A stretch of DNA of 64,000 nt from Candidatus Hydrogenedentota bacterium (lineage in GTDB: Bacteria > Hydrogenedentota > Hydrogenedentia > Hydrogenedentales > SLHB01). Below the pieces are notes generated by a model that did no database searches, was not told the DNA's origin, and saw only the letters and a program-made list of their open reading frames with translations. Numbering within the stretch: position 1 is the first letter of the stretch; every line of letters starts with the position of its first letter. The stretch covers positions 1 through 64,000 of the forward strand of contig JABWCD010000011.1 of NCBI GenBank assembly GCA_013359265.1. Direction: 5' to 3'. Below are positions 8,913 to 17,352 of the stretch, one piece after another. Both the position numbers and the translations under genes were made by a program.

Positions 8913-9245
8913 ATGAGGCTTCCGAATTTCGAGCGTGCGGAGATTGGCGACAAGCTCGAATCCTATGTGTTGAACCCAATGCACAGGGATGGCAAGCACA
9001 AAGCGCGGGTCTTTGAATCAGTTCTTGAAATTACTCTCGACAATCGTCAGGTACTTCAGGATGCCATCCTGACCGCCGCCAGGACCAATGAAGACGTCGA
9101 ACATCGAGGGGACAACGGCCATGGCGACGTATATGTGTTGCGGTTTTTGTTAAAGACCGACCGTGGCAGCGCAAGCGTACTTACGGCGTGGATTGTGCTC
9201 TACCGCGAGGATTTTCCACGGCTGGTAACTTGTTATATACTTTAG
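8913..9245 (+). CDS. DUF6883 family protein
   Basis: Small soluble protein of 110 residues, recognised from the pattern LPNFERAEIGDKLESYVLNP followed by GKHKARVFESVLEI. This is the small single-domain family I know as DUF6883, function unknown. The ATG at 8913 was chosen because the domain starts there; an upstream frame from 8814 encodes unrelated residues. The stop codon is two bases before the next gene's ATG, so the two are co-translated. DUF6883 is sometimes linked to toxin or immunity modules; nothing in this protein alone shows an activity. Confidence 0.75.
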   Translation: MRLPNFERAEIGDKLESYVLNPMHRDGKHKARVFESVLEITLDNRQVLQDAILTAARTNEDVEHRGDNGHGDVYVLRFLLKTDRGSASVLTAWIVLYREDFPRLVTCYIL

Positions 9246-9247
9246 GC

Positions 9248-9493
9248 ATGGATGTTGGCATGCATAATCACGATACGGTCGCGTTGCTCGAGGATATTCC
9301 AACGAAGCATTTTGAGAGCGGGCGCCCGCTGATACTTCGCCGTGGCCAAATCGGGACCGTTGTGATGATATACCCAGACGGCATGGTTGAGGTCGAGTTT
9401 TCCGATCGTGATGGGCGCGCATTCGCGATCGCTTCGCTACGGAGCGACAACCTGATTACACTTCGCGATGCGCCGGATTACGCGGTCGCATAG
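9248..9493 (+). CDS. DUF4926 family protein
   Basis: 81-residue protein matching the short DUF4926 pattern: VALLEDIPTKHF, then RRGQIGTVVMIYPDGMVEVEF and a closing ASLRSDNLITL. It looks like a small SH3-like beta barrel. The GQxGTVV core resembles small barrels found in TA-associated proteins. It begins two bases after the DUF6883 stop, so the two genes are a pair. Function is unknown; a small TA-like or stress module is a guess. Confidence 0.75.
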   Translation: MDVGMHNHDTVALLEDIPTKHFESGRPLILRRGQIGTVVMIYPDGMVEVEFSDRDGRAFAIASLRSDNLITLRDAPDYAVA

Positions 9494-9536
9494 ACTGCAA
9501 CTGTGATTTCGCTGTCAGGCAGGTATCGCTTCCTTA

Positions 9537-11255
9537 CTATCTGAAAAGCAACACGAAACCGGCAACGAGCGCAGTCGTAAGAGCCCAACCGGCCGTAAAA
9601 CCGATGACGGATATGCGCGACGGCATCGGGACTTCAAGTCCGAACGCCGTAACGAGCATGGGGCGATCCGGCGGGGTGACGCCGATCGGCAGTGTGCACG
9701 GCGCGAGCACTTTTTCGCCGGGATAGATGGGTGTGCGCGTAAGCGCGTAGAACAAATCCAATTTCTCGCGGGCCACGGGCTTTGTGAACAGACTCACAAC
9801 GATGCCGGTAATCGCCGCCGCCCCCATGTACGACACAATCGCCCAAGGCTCGTAGATTTCTTTCACGCCTTTTTTGACCCAAACGAGCCGCCACGCATCG
9901 GCATTTGGAAGCGACGCAACCCACTCGATAAACGGCGGCCATTCCGTGAGCGCCCACATCCCCAGCACGACCATCGCGCTGGCCCATGCGCCGGCAACGT
10001 TCATCGGCCGCCAGAACAGCGCCAGCCAAAATGCGATGCCGATCATCGGGGCAACCTTAAACCATATCTCGAGCGCCTCGATTACGGTTGGCACCCACAG
10101 CGCGAACCCAATCCCGCCCGCAACCACGAGGACCGAGACGAGACGGCCGACCCACAGGTAGTGCGATTCGGGCCGCCCAGTGACCATGTGCTTGTACACG
10201 TTCTGCGTAAACAGGCCCGCGGCGGAAATCATAAAGCAGTCGCAGGAACTCATGACGCCCGCAAGCATCGATGCCATAAACAGTCCCAGGAGGCCCGGCA
10301 TCGCGTTGGGCAGAAAGGCCTGCGCCATGTCGCCATAAACATTGTCGGGCTTGATCGTGCTGAGGTCGCGGCCCTGCTGAATGTACCACGCAACGGCGGC
10401 GATTGCCGTGAGCGACCACGCGATCGTGCAGAATCGCTTGATAAAATTGCCGCACATGAACCCGACGCGGCCTTCGAATTCGGTCTTTCCCGCCGCGCAG
10501 ACGCCCATGATGTACGGTTGCGCGACAATGCCGACCAGCGCTTGCGTGCCGAACATGATAATGAAGAACAGACTAATCTCTCCGGGCGCCACAAGCGAGA
10601 GCATCTTGGGATCGGTGATGGTTTCTTTAATGCCATCAATGCCACCGACTGCCGTCAACACGAAAGGCAGAAGAATCACGGAGAAGACAACGGTCAAGAT
10701 ACCCTGGACAAAATCCGTGACGATCGCCGCCGCAAGCCCGCCCGCAACGCCGTACAGCACGAACAGTCCGGCGGTGACGGCGATTGCGAGGTCTTCGTTC
10801 ACTTGGGTGCCCGTGCCGGATTCGACCAATGCGCCGGTGCCCTTTAGCATGAGCCCGATCTTAATGGTCATGTTCACGATGCCGACGATCGAAAACAGTA
10901 TGGCGACACTTCGATCGAACCGGAGTTCGTAGACGTCGGCGGTGGTCACCGCCCGGAGCCTGCGGAAGATTGGCGCAATGAGCCAGTAGAACGGCGTCGC
11001 CACGAGCCACGACCACTGGTACCAGATGCCGGAAATGCCGTTGCGAAATGTGCCGGACGCGACTGTCACCGCCTGGTCCGACGCAGTGCCCGCGCCGAAC
11101 GCGCTCATGATCATCATCGTAATGCCGAACCGGCGCGGCATGAAGAATTCGGCGATGCTCTTCGCGCCGCGCCCCGCCCAAATGCCGAGAGCCGTCGTGC
11201 CTATGAGGTAGACCATGAGTACCACGAAATCGGCTGTCTGCAATCCTGCAATCAC
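9537..11255 (-). CDS. Sodium:solute symporter (SSS family)
   Basis: Inner-membrane Na+-coupled transporter of about 572 residues with roughly 13-14 hydrophobic helices. Family features are GLQTADFVVLMVYL in TM1, IMSAFGAGTASDQAVTVASG, the LYGVAGGLAAAIVTDFVQG stretch of the sodium-binding core, and GLFMASMLAGVMSSCDCFM. The GTG at 11255 was chosen because GGGAG lies about eight bases upstream and the TM1 sequence follows; the frame stays open further upstream. The substrate is unknown, but the neighbouring catabolic genes make a sugar, uronate or organic acid likely. Confidence 0.87.
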   Translation of the reverse strand: MIAGLQTADFVVLMVYLIGTTALGIWAGRGAKSIAEFFMPRRFGITMMIMSAFGAGTASDQAVTVASGTFRNGISGIWYQWSWLVATPFYWLIAPIFRRLRAVTTADVYELRFDRSVAILFSIVGIVNMTIKIGLMLKGTGALVESGTGTQVNEDLAIAVTAGLFVLYGVAGGLAAAIVTDFVQGILTVVFSVILLPFVLTAVGGIDGIKETITDPKMLSLVAPGEISLFFIIMFGTQALVGIVAQPYIMGVCAAGKTEFEGRVGFMCGNFIKRFCTIAWSLTAIAAVAWYIQQGRDLSTIKPDNVYGDMAQAFLPNAMPGLLGLFMASMLAGVMSSCDCFMISAAGLFTQNVYKHMVTGRPESHYLWVGRLVSVLVVAGGIGFALWVPTVIEALEIWFKVAPMIGIAFWLALFWRPMNVAGAWASAMVVLGMWALTEWPPFIEWVASLPNADAWRLVWVKKGVKEIYEPWAIVSYMGAAAITGIVVSLFTKPVAREKLDLFYALTRTPIYPGEKVLAPCTLPIGVTPPDRPMLVTAFGLEVPMPSRISVIGFTAGWALTTALVAGFVLLFR

Positions 11256-11399
11256 GAGGAAGCTCCCGGGTGGAGCGGCAATGATCCAGAATTCAAAATC
11301 CAAAATCCAAAATTTTCCGCCCCAAGCCGGCGCGCCAATCGCGTCGCCCGACTCCGAAGTAGACTCCCCCCTCCGCCATTTGTTAAGATTTATCGCTGT

Positions 11400-11476
11400 G
11401 CCGGTGTAGCTCAGTTGGTTAGAGCAGTGGAATCATAATCCACGTGTCCGCGGTTCGAGTCCGTGCACCGGCACCA
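11400..11476 (+). tRNA. tRNA with CAU anticodon (elongator Met, or Ile2)
   Basis: 77-base cloverleaf with encoded CCA. The acceptor arm is GCCGGTG paired with CACCGGC. The D-stem is GCTC/GAGC. The anticodon stem GTGGA/TCCAC carries loop ATCATAA with anticodon CAT. The T-arm is CGCGG-TTCGAGT-CCGTG. The paired G1-C72 excludes initiator tRNA. CAU could be elongator Met or the lysidine-modified Ile2 tRNA; the adjacent tilS, whose enzyme modifies Ile2, makes the second reading worth testing. Confidence 0.95.
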
Positions 11477-11505
11477 TTTCCATCTTCCTTCCTGGAGGCC
11501 GCGCC

Positions 11506-12894
11506 GTGGGCGACGCCGCACAGCAGGTGCTCGATCGGGTCCGGGCGACCATCGCGAAACACCACATGCTTGCGCCCGGCGAGACTGTGCTCGCAGCCGT
11601 GTCGGGCGGGCCGGATTCCATGTGTCTGCTGCACGTCCTTGTGGAACTAGGCTACCGCGTCCACGTCGCCCATTTCGACCACCAAACCCGGGGGCGGCGC
11701 AGCGCGGAGGACGCGGAATTCGCCCGGGACGTTGCCATCTCGTTCGGGGTCCCATTTCATCTCGAAAGCCGCCACATCGAAAAGGAGGCGAAGGACGCCG
11801 GAGCCTCGTTTGAGGCGTACGCGCGGGCGGCGCGGTACTCGTTTTTCCGGCGCGTCGCGGACGCGATTGGCTGCACGGCGACCGCCACGGGGCATCACGC
11901 CGACGATCGCGCCGAGACTGTAATGATGCGATTGTTGCGCGGCACGTGGCCCGGCGGGCTCGGTGCGATTCCGCCCGTGCGCGACAATGGCGACGGCCGC
12001 CGGGTCGTGCGTCCGCTCATTGACTGTTCGCGCGATGAAATTACCGGGTATCTTACGGAACGGCACATCGCGTTTCGCATCGATGAAACAAATAACGGCA
12101 CGGACTACACGCGGAACCGCGTGCGCAACGAACTGCTGCCGCGGCTCGCCGAAGCTTACAACCCTCGACTGCGCGACGCGCTGTGCCGGCTCGCGGAAAT
12201 GCAGCATGACGCGAGCGAGGTCATTCGCCAACGGACGGGCGAACTGACGCTCGCATGCTTTCACAATGACGCGATCGATCTCGTCGAGTTCGCGCGCGGA
12301 CCCGTCGCGTGCCAGCGCGAACTGCTCGCGGATTGCGCGGAACGCAACGGGATCGAGGTCGAATTCGATCGCATCGAGCGCGCGCGCCGGTTCATTCTCG
12401 AAGGACCCCAACATCGCTGCTTCGATTTTGGCGGCGGCATCCTGCTGCGGAACGAACGCGGCACGACCTATATTCTTCGACGGCAACCGGGTCCGGATGG
12501 CAGCGAGACGGAGCTCGAAGTACCCGGATCGACGCTTGCGTTGGGAAAGGTATTCCATTGCCGCCTGCTCGAATTGCCACCCGCGGTCCCCGTGAAGGAA
12601 CTCTGCAACGCGGCGCGCCAAGTGTTCGACGCCGAACGGGTTGGCGAACGCGTGACCGTACGCGCGCGCCGCGACGGCGACCGGTTTGTCCCTTTCGGCA
12701 TGGAACACCCGAAAAAGTTGCAGGATTACTTCGTGGACTGCAAAGTAGACCAACCGTTGCGGGACGCCGTCCCGCTGGTCTGCGCCGGGGAGCGGATCGC
12801 GTGGGTCGTGGGGCATACCATCGACGCGAATGTCGCGGTTACCGACGCGACGTCGCGCTTTCTGCTAATCGAGGTCGAAGATGCGATTGAGTAA
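11506..12894 (+). CDS. tilS: tRNA(Ile)-lysidine synthase
   Basis: 462-residue cytosolic enzyme that attaches lysine to C34 of tRNA-Ile(CAU), switching it from Met to Ile decoding. The PP-loop SGGPDS is at residues 33-38, followed by VHVAHFDHQTRG and TATGHHADDRAETVMMRLLRG, all characteristic of TilS. RPLIDCSRDEI and DETNNGTDYTRNRVRN complete the catalytic half. The C-terminal substrate-binding region ends VPLVCAGERIAWVVGHTID. The start is GTG with a GGAGG-like site just upstream. It begins 30 bases after a CAU tRNA and overlaps hpt by 14 bases, the usual tilS-hpt pairing. Confidence 0.95.
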   Translation: MGDAAQQVLDRVRATIAKHHMLAPGETVLAAVSGGPDSMCLLHVLVELGYRVHVAHFDHQTRGRRSAEDAEFARDVAISFGVPFHLESRHIEKEAKDAGASFEAYARAARYSFFRRVADAIGCTATATGHHADDRAETVMMRLLRGTWPGGLGAIPPVRDNGDGRRVVRPLIDCSRDEITGYLTERHIAFRIDETNNGTDYTRNRVRNELLPRLAEAYNPRLRDALCRLAEMQHDASEVIRQRTGELTLACFHNDAIDLVEFARGPVACQRELLADCAERNGIEVEFDRIERARRFILEGPQHRCFDFGGGILLRNERGTTYILRRQPGPDGSETELEVPGSTLALGKVFHCRLLELPPAVPVKELCNAARQVFDAERVGERVTVRARRDGDRFVPFGMEHPKKLQDYFVDCKVDQPLRDAVPLVCAGERIAWVVGHTIDANVAVTDATSRFLLIEVEDAIE

Positions 12895-13396
12895 CGAGCC
12901 ATTGATTTCCGCGGACGCGATCCAAGCGCGCGTGCGCGAATTGGGCAATCGCATCACCGCCGATTACGCGGGCAAGGAATTAATGGTGATCGTTGTGCTC
13001 AAAGGCGGCTTGCTGTTCGCCGCCGACCTGTTACGAGCGATTCACGTGCCGCTTTCGCTCGAATACATCCGCGCGAAGAGTTACAACGGCGACCATTCGA
13101 CGGGATACGTCGAATTGAAAGTGCTGCCGGAACAACCGCTCGACGGCAAGCACGTGCTCGTTGTCGAGGACATCCTCGATACCGGCCGCACGACGGCCGC
13201 CGTACTCGATGTCGCCCGCCGAGGCGGCGCAGCAAGCGTCGCCCTTTGCGTGCTGCTCGATAAGCCGTCGCACCGCACGACGCCGATCCAGGCCGACTAT
13301 GTCGGTTTCGCGATAGACGATCATTTCGTCGTCGGCTACGGCCTCGATCACGACGAGCGCCACCGCGAACTTCCGGCGATTCACGTGATTGAATGA
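12881..13396 (+). CDS. hpt: Hypoxanthine phosphoribosyltransferase
   Basis: 171-residue purine salvage enzyme that makes IMP/GMP from hypoxanthine/guanine and PRPP. The PRPP-binding signature VEDILDTGRT lies at residues 95-104. VVLKGGLLFAADL is the flexible-loop Lys-Gly region, and RAKSYNG together with the closing VVGYGLDHDERHRELP fits bacterial Hpt. It overlaps tilS by 14 bases, so translation is coupled. Length is normal. Confidence 0.95.
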   Translation: MRLSNEPLISADAIQARVRELGNRITADYAGKELMVIVVLKGGLLFAADLLRAIHVPLSLEYIRAKSYNGDHSTGYVELKVLPEQPLDGKHVLVVEDILDTGRTTAAVLDVARRGGAASVALCVLLDKPSHRTTPIQADYVGFAIDDHFVVGYGLDHDERHRELPAIHVIE

Positions 13397-13418
13397 CGCG
13401 CGGGACGCGATACCAACG

Positions 13419-14468
13419 ATGAAACCGATTCGACTGGGATTTGTGGGCGTCGGCGCGATGGGACAGTGCGCCCACCTCGACAACTACGCGACAATTCCGG
13501 GGTGCGAGATCGCGGCAATTGCGGATATTCGGGGCGATTTGGCCCAGAAGGTCGCAACACGATACGGCGTACCTCACGTGTTTCGAACGGGACGCGAGAT
13601 GCTCGCGGCGGCGGCGCTCGATGGTATCGTTGTAACCTTGCCGTTCGAATGTCACGGCCAGGTGGTGCCGGAATTGTACGACTATGGCGTCCCCGTCTTT
13701 ACCGAGAAGCCTCTCGCCAGGTCCGTTGCCGTCGGCGAAAAGCTGCTCGAATCATTGCGCCGTTCCCGTGCCAAGCACGTTGTCGGATATCACAAGCGCA
13801 GCGATCCCGCAACACTGTATGCGATAGACCAGATTTCGTCGTTGAAAGCGAGTGGGGAACTCGGGCCGCTTCGATACGTTCGCGTGTTGATGCCGGAGGG
13901 CGATTGGATTGCGGGCGGGTTTAGCCACATGCTTGCCAGCGGCCAAACCGCCGCAGATATGCCCGTCGATCCGCCGCCCGCGCATATGGATGAAGCGACG
14001 CAGGAACGGTTCGACCTGTTCATCAACTACTACATCCACCAGATCAATCTCATTCGGCATCTGCTCGGCGAAACCTTCAGCGTTGATTACGCCGACCCAG
14101 CCGGAATTCTCATGGTCGGACACAGCGCGTCCGGCGTGACAGTTACTCTGGAGATGACCCCGTACCGAACCACCGTGGATTGGCATGAAGAGGCGTTGGT
14201 TGCTTTCGAGCGCGGCACGATTACGCTGCGGTTGCCCGCGCCGCTCGCGCGCAACCGGCCCGGCGCAGTGACGGTCTTTCGCGATCCCGGCGGCAGCACG
14301 CCTGTGTCGATCACGCCGCAGTTGCCGTGGGTCCATGCTATGCGACAACAGGCGGAATTCTTCGTGCAGTACATTCGTGGAGCGCAAACGCGGCTGTGCG
14401 AGGCCACGGAGGCTATCGAAGACCTCCGCATCGCGGAAGACTACATTCAGAAGTTGGGGGGACAATGA
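13419..14468 (+). CDS. Gfo/Idh/MocA family oxidoreductase (cytosolic)
   Basis: 349 residues without a signal peptide. The N-terminal Rossmann fold starts RLGFVGVGAMGQ, and the family motif FTEKPLARS carries the catalytic-site Lys of the EKP signature. The ATG at 13419 gives MKPIRLGF. The substrate is unknown; family members oxidise or reduce sugars, inositols and similar polyols with NAD(P). Its stop overlaps the start of a xylose-isomerase-like gene (ATGA), a pairing typical of polyol or inositol-like sugar pathways. It is not Tat-exported, unlike the two related proteins at 15306 and 51146. Confidence 0.88.
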   Translation: MKPIRLGFVGVGAMGQCAHLDNYATIPGCEIAAIADIRGDLAQKVATRYGVPHVFRTGREMLAAAALDGIVVTLPFECHGQVVPELYDYGVPVFTEKPLARSVAVGEKLLESLRRSRAKHVVGYHKRSDPATLYAIDQISSLKASGELGPLRYVRVLMPEGDWIAGGFSHMLASGQTAADMPVDPPPAHMDEATQERFDLFINYYIHQINLIRHLLGETFSVDYADPAGILMVGHSASGVTVTLEMTPYRTTVDWHEEALVAFERGTITLRLPAPLARNRPGAVTVFRDPGGSTPVSITPQLPWVHAMRQQAEFFVQYIRGAQTRLCEATEAIEDLRIAEDYIQKLGGQ

Positions 14469-15295
14469 AAATTGAGCAGTTGGCGATTAACAGCGTGTCA
14501 AACCTGCCGCATGGACTTGAAGCAAACCTCGATGCCTACGCGGCGGCGGGATTCAAGAACGTCGAGTTCTATCTCAAGCACGTATGGGATTACATCAAGA
14601 AGGGCCATTCGCCCAAAGACGTCCGCGCGATGCTCGACGCGCGCGGACTGAAGTGCATCGGAGGATTCGAGACCATCGTCAAATGCTTTGCACCCGATGA
14701 CGTGCGGCGCAAGAACCACGCGACGGTGCGGCAGAACGCGGAACTGTTGAAGGAACTGGGCGGCTCGATTCTCGTCGTCGGCACCGACGGCCCGAACCCG
14801 GCACAACGTAAAGCGGGCGATCCCATCAAGGCAATGGCACAGGCGTTCAACGATGTCGCGCGGTCTATCGAGCGGACGGGCGTTACGCTGTGCATCGAAT
14901 TCAACTGGTCGCCGTACGTGAAATCGCTACGCACCGCCTGTGAAATCGCGCGCTTGTCGCGCCGCAAAAACGTGGGCGTGCTCTTCGACCCCGCCCACTA
15001 CCACTGCACACCGACGAAGATGGAGCACATCGACGGCGCAAGTGTTCCGTTCATCAGATACGTACACGTAAACGACATGCGCAACAAGCCCGGTGAGTTG
15101 TCTGACTGCAACGCCGATCGCGCATTACCGGGAAAGGGGTGCCTGCCATTGCGCGAGCTATTTGGACGCATCGAGCAACACGGATACAGAGGATATTTTT
15201 CGATAGAAATGTTCGATCAGGAACTGTGGAATATGCCGCCGATGAAGTCGGCGAGGATAATGTATGACAGCGTAGTCCAACTGTGCAGTTCGTGA
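14465..15295 (+). CDS. Sugar phosphate isomerase/epimerase (xylose isomerase-like TIM barrel)
   Basis: 276-residue TIM-barrel protein of the AP-endonuclease-2/xylose-isomerase-like family. Its metal-site segments are visible: LCIEFNWSP with a Glu ligand, VGVLFDPAHYHC with Asp and His, IRYVHVNDMRN with His and Asp, and the final GYFSIEMFDQELW with Glu. The ATG overlaps the stop of the upstream oxidoreductase. The pair probably performs consecutive steps on one sugar, such as oxidation then isomerisation or epimerisation; the substrate cannot be told. Confidence 0.85.
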   Translation: MKIEQLAINSVSNLPHGLEANLDAYAAAGFKNVEFYLKHVWDYIKKGHSPKDVRAMLDARGLKCIGGFETIVKCFAPDDVRRKNHATVRQNAELLKELGGSILVVGTDGPNPAQRKAGDPIKAMAQAFNDVARSIERTGVTLCIEFNWSPYVKSLRTACEIARLSRRKNVGVLFDPAHYHCTPTKMEHIDGASVPFIRYVHVNDMRNKPGELSDCNADRALPGKGCLPLRELFGRIEQHGYRGYFSIEMFDQELWNMPPMKSARIMYDSVVQLCSS

Positions 15296-15305
15296 CCGGG
15301 CGGGT

Positions 15306-16583
15306 CTACGCGCTGTAAACCCGCTCCTCCTCGGCGTTCCAGAGCATGGTCTTGCTTTGTCGGTAGGATTCCACGGCCATTTTGATGGCGACCATGGTCG
15401 CCGCGCCGAGTTCGGCGTTGCAGAAGGTCGGGCCGAGGCCGCGGATGGCGTCGATGAAATTGCCTTCCATGTCGCGGCGCTCTTCGAGGGGAATGCGCGC
15501 TTCGTCCTTGCCTTCGTTCGCCGCGCGGAACTCTTCTTTGAAATCGCCGTTGCCCTGGAGGAACGGTTCGCCGCCGAGTTCCATTGTGCCGAACTTGCCG
15601 TAGACACGATCGGAAATGCCTGCGTCGTTTGTGAGCGTACTGACGAGGAACATGGACCATTCGCTCGGATAGTCGGCCGTCATCAGGAAGGTGTCGGGAA
15701 TGTCGCGCCCGTCTTTCTCGATATACAGGCCGCCCGTAGCGCTCACGCGTTTCGGGTATTCGCCGTTGGGACCGGCGATGGCGAGCAGGAACGGCGCGAG
15801 TTTGTGATACAGCAGGTCGGTGGCGACGCCGCCGTTGTACGGCCAATACTTGCGGAAGCGGAAGAAATGCTCGGGCGTCCACGGGATGCGCGGCGCGAGA
15901 CCCCACTTCCAGCCGAGCCACATGTCCCAATCAATGTAATCGTCGCCGGACTTGTCGGGGCCCGCCGTCGGGTCAATCTTCTGGTGTTCATTGAACAGGC
16001 AGATGCGCGCGTTGCGATTGTAGCTGCCGTGCGCCCACGTCACCTTGCCGATGCGCCCCGCGCGGATCGCGTCGCCGCCCTTCCAGAACGAGTCGTTGCC
16101 GGTTCCCTGCGGGCCGACCTGAAACACGCGATCGGAATTCCGCACGACGTTGCGCAGTTCGATGGCCTGTTCGACGGTGTGCGTCATCGGTTTTTCGCAG
16201 TACACGTGCTTGCCCGCGGCGATGGCGTCCATCGCAATCTTTGCGTGCCAATGATCGGGCGTGGCGATGAGCACGGCATCGACGTCGTTTCGCTCGAGCA
16301 GCTTCCGGTAATCGCTGTAGCCCTCGCCCTGGCAGATGTCCTTCGCGCGATTGATGCGCCGCGTATACACGTCGCACACGGCGGCAACCTTGATGTTGTC
16401 CGGCTCGCTTTTCTTCACCAGGCTGCCCACGTGCCCTGTGCCCATGCCGCCGCAGCCGATGACGCCGAAGTTGATGCGCTCGTTCGCGCCGAACGCGGAG
16501 GAGGGGGCAATCGTTGTTGCTGCGCCCAAGGAGGCAACTTTTAGAAACGTGCGGCGTGTAGCTTCCTGAGCCGGATACAACAT
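15306..16583 (-). CDS. Tat-exported Gfo/Idh/MocA oxidoreductase
   Basis: 425 residues. A twin-arginine signal (RRTFLKVASLGAATT near residue 10) precedes a Rossmann motif FGVIGCGGMGTGHVG and the EKP-type motif VYCEKPMTHTVEQA, with PDHWHAKIA just before it. Such exported family members carry NAD(P) through the Tat path and often act on extracellular glycans. It faces the cytosolic paired genes, with 10 bases between their ends. The similarity to the Tat-exported protein at 51146 suggests a family in this genome. Confidence 0.9.
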   Translation of the reverse strand: MLYPAQEATRRTFLKVASLGAATTIAPSSAFGANERINFGVIGCGGMGTGHVGSLVKKSEPDNIKVAAVCDVYTRRINRAKDICQGEGYSDYRKLLERNDVDAVLIATPDHWHAKIAMDAIAAGKHVYCEKPMTHTVEQAIELRNVVRNSDRVFQVGPQGTGNDSFWKGGDAIRAGRIGKVTWAHGSYNRNARICLFNEHQKIDPTAGPDKSGDDYIDWDMWLGWKWGLAPRIPWTPEHFFRFRKYWPYNGGVATDLLYHKLAPFLLAIAGPNGEYPKRVSATGGLYIEKDGRDIPDTFLMTADYPSEWSMFLVSTLTNDAGISDRVYGKFGTMELGGEPFLQGNGDFKEEFRAANEGKDEARIPLEERRDMEGNFIDAIRGLGPTFCNAELGAATMVAIKMAVESYRQSKTMLWNAEEERVYSA

Positions 16584-16609
16584 AGCGAACCCTCTGTTAT
16601 TGGGAAGAC

Positions 16610-16873
16610 TTATATACGCCGGTAAGCTTCCCGGCGATGTCCTACCTGAACAACAAGTACCGTCAGAATGTTGTCATGGATTTCGTAGATAATTCGATAG
16701 TCCCCAACCCGGATGCGGTACGCATCGATATCCGTTAACTTTTGGCTGCCTGCTGGACGAGGGTTCTTGGCAAGCGCCAGTATATGTGGATCGAGTCTAG
16801 CCGCGACATCACGAGGCAATTTGCGCATGTCACGCCTCGCGCTTTTGGAGGTTTGGACTGTATACGTCAACAC
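16610..16873 (-). CDS. RelE/ParE-family toxin
   Basis: 87 residues with the compact RelE fold pattern: YTVQTSKSARRDMRKLP, PHILALAKNPRP, YRIRVGDYRIIYEI and the closing VVQVGHRREAYRRI. The R-V-G-D-Y-R-I-I-Y core is characteristic. RelE enzymes cleave mRNA on the ribosome, ParE poisons gyrase; RelE is the better match. The start is GTG overlapping the antitoxin stop by one base (TAGTG), so translation is coupled. Confidence 0.88.
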   Translation of the reverse strand: MLTYTVQTSKSARRDMRKLPRDVAARLDPHILALAKNPRPAGSQKLTDIDAYRIRVGDYRIIYEIHDNILTVLVVQVGHRREAYRRI

Positions 16874-17121
16874 TACAGTCCAAGTTCTTTGCGGAATTCC
16901 TCGTAAGGCACAGGATCTAGACCCTCTGCTCTAGCCTCTTGAACTGCACGGATATCGGCTTCGTCTTCGAGCTTTCTGATTAACTCAAGGTCCTCGACCG
17001 AGACGATCGCCGCGATCTCATGCCCGCCTTCGGTGATCATGACCCGTTCATGTTCCTCAGTCACGAGTGAAATGGCCTCTTGCACATCCTGTGGCAATTT
17101 GTCTGTCGAAAGTGTTGTCAT
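16873..17121 (-). CDS. Phd/RelB-type antitoxin
   Basis: 82 residues: LPQDVQEAISLVTEEHERVMIT followed by GHEIAAIVSVEDLELIRKLED, the pattern of Phd/YefM-type antitoxins. The acidic C-terminus (EAGREG-like run ending EEFRKELGL) would bind the toxin. It overlaps both neighbours: its ATG sits in the stop of the DUF433 gene, and its stop overlaps the toxin start. It is expected to neutralise the RelE-type toxin and repress its own promoter. Confidence 0.87.
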   Translation of the reverse strand: MTTLSTDKLPQDVQEAISLVTEEHERVMITEGGHEIAAIVSVEDLELIRKLEDEADIRAVQEARAEGLDPVPYEEFRKELGL

Positions 17122-17303
17122 CGTGCATACTCCATTATCATTCGCGCCTGCTCCGCACTCACTGTTGGGAAATCGTCCAGGAACTCATCTAGGCCGTCTC
17201 CGCCCTCCAAGTAGTCAATGAGGTTCTTGACTGGCGCCCGCGTTCCCGCGAATACGGGAATCCCGCCCAAGTTATCGGGCGGACGTTCGATAGGATAATT
17301 CAT
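17118..17303 (-). CDS. DUF433 protein upstream of the RelE pair
   Basis: 61-residue protein with the DUF433 pattern: ERPPDNLGGIPVFAGTRAPVKNLIDYLEGG, then FLDDFPTVSAEQARMIMEYA. DUF433 proteins are small winged-helix-like antitoxins usually paired with DUF5615 PIN-like nucleases. Here no DUF5615 gene follows; the gene instead overlaps the Phd-type antitoxin of a RelE pair. ATG at 17303 is taken as start; a GTG at 17312 with a GGAGG just before is an alternative. Confidence 0.8.
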   Translation of the reverse strand: MNYPIERPPDNLGGIPVFAGTRAPVKNLIDYLEGGDGLDEFLDDFPTVSAEQARMIMEYAR

Positions 17304-17352
17304 TTGCGCCACAAAGCCTCCAGCTTCAGGCTAACACGACGTGTTCAGTCCG

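Noticed and set aside
15357-16544. Long open frame opposite the Tat-exported oxidoreductase
   Set aside because: It has no domain, and the other strand carries a clear Gfo/Idh/MocA gene.
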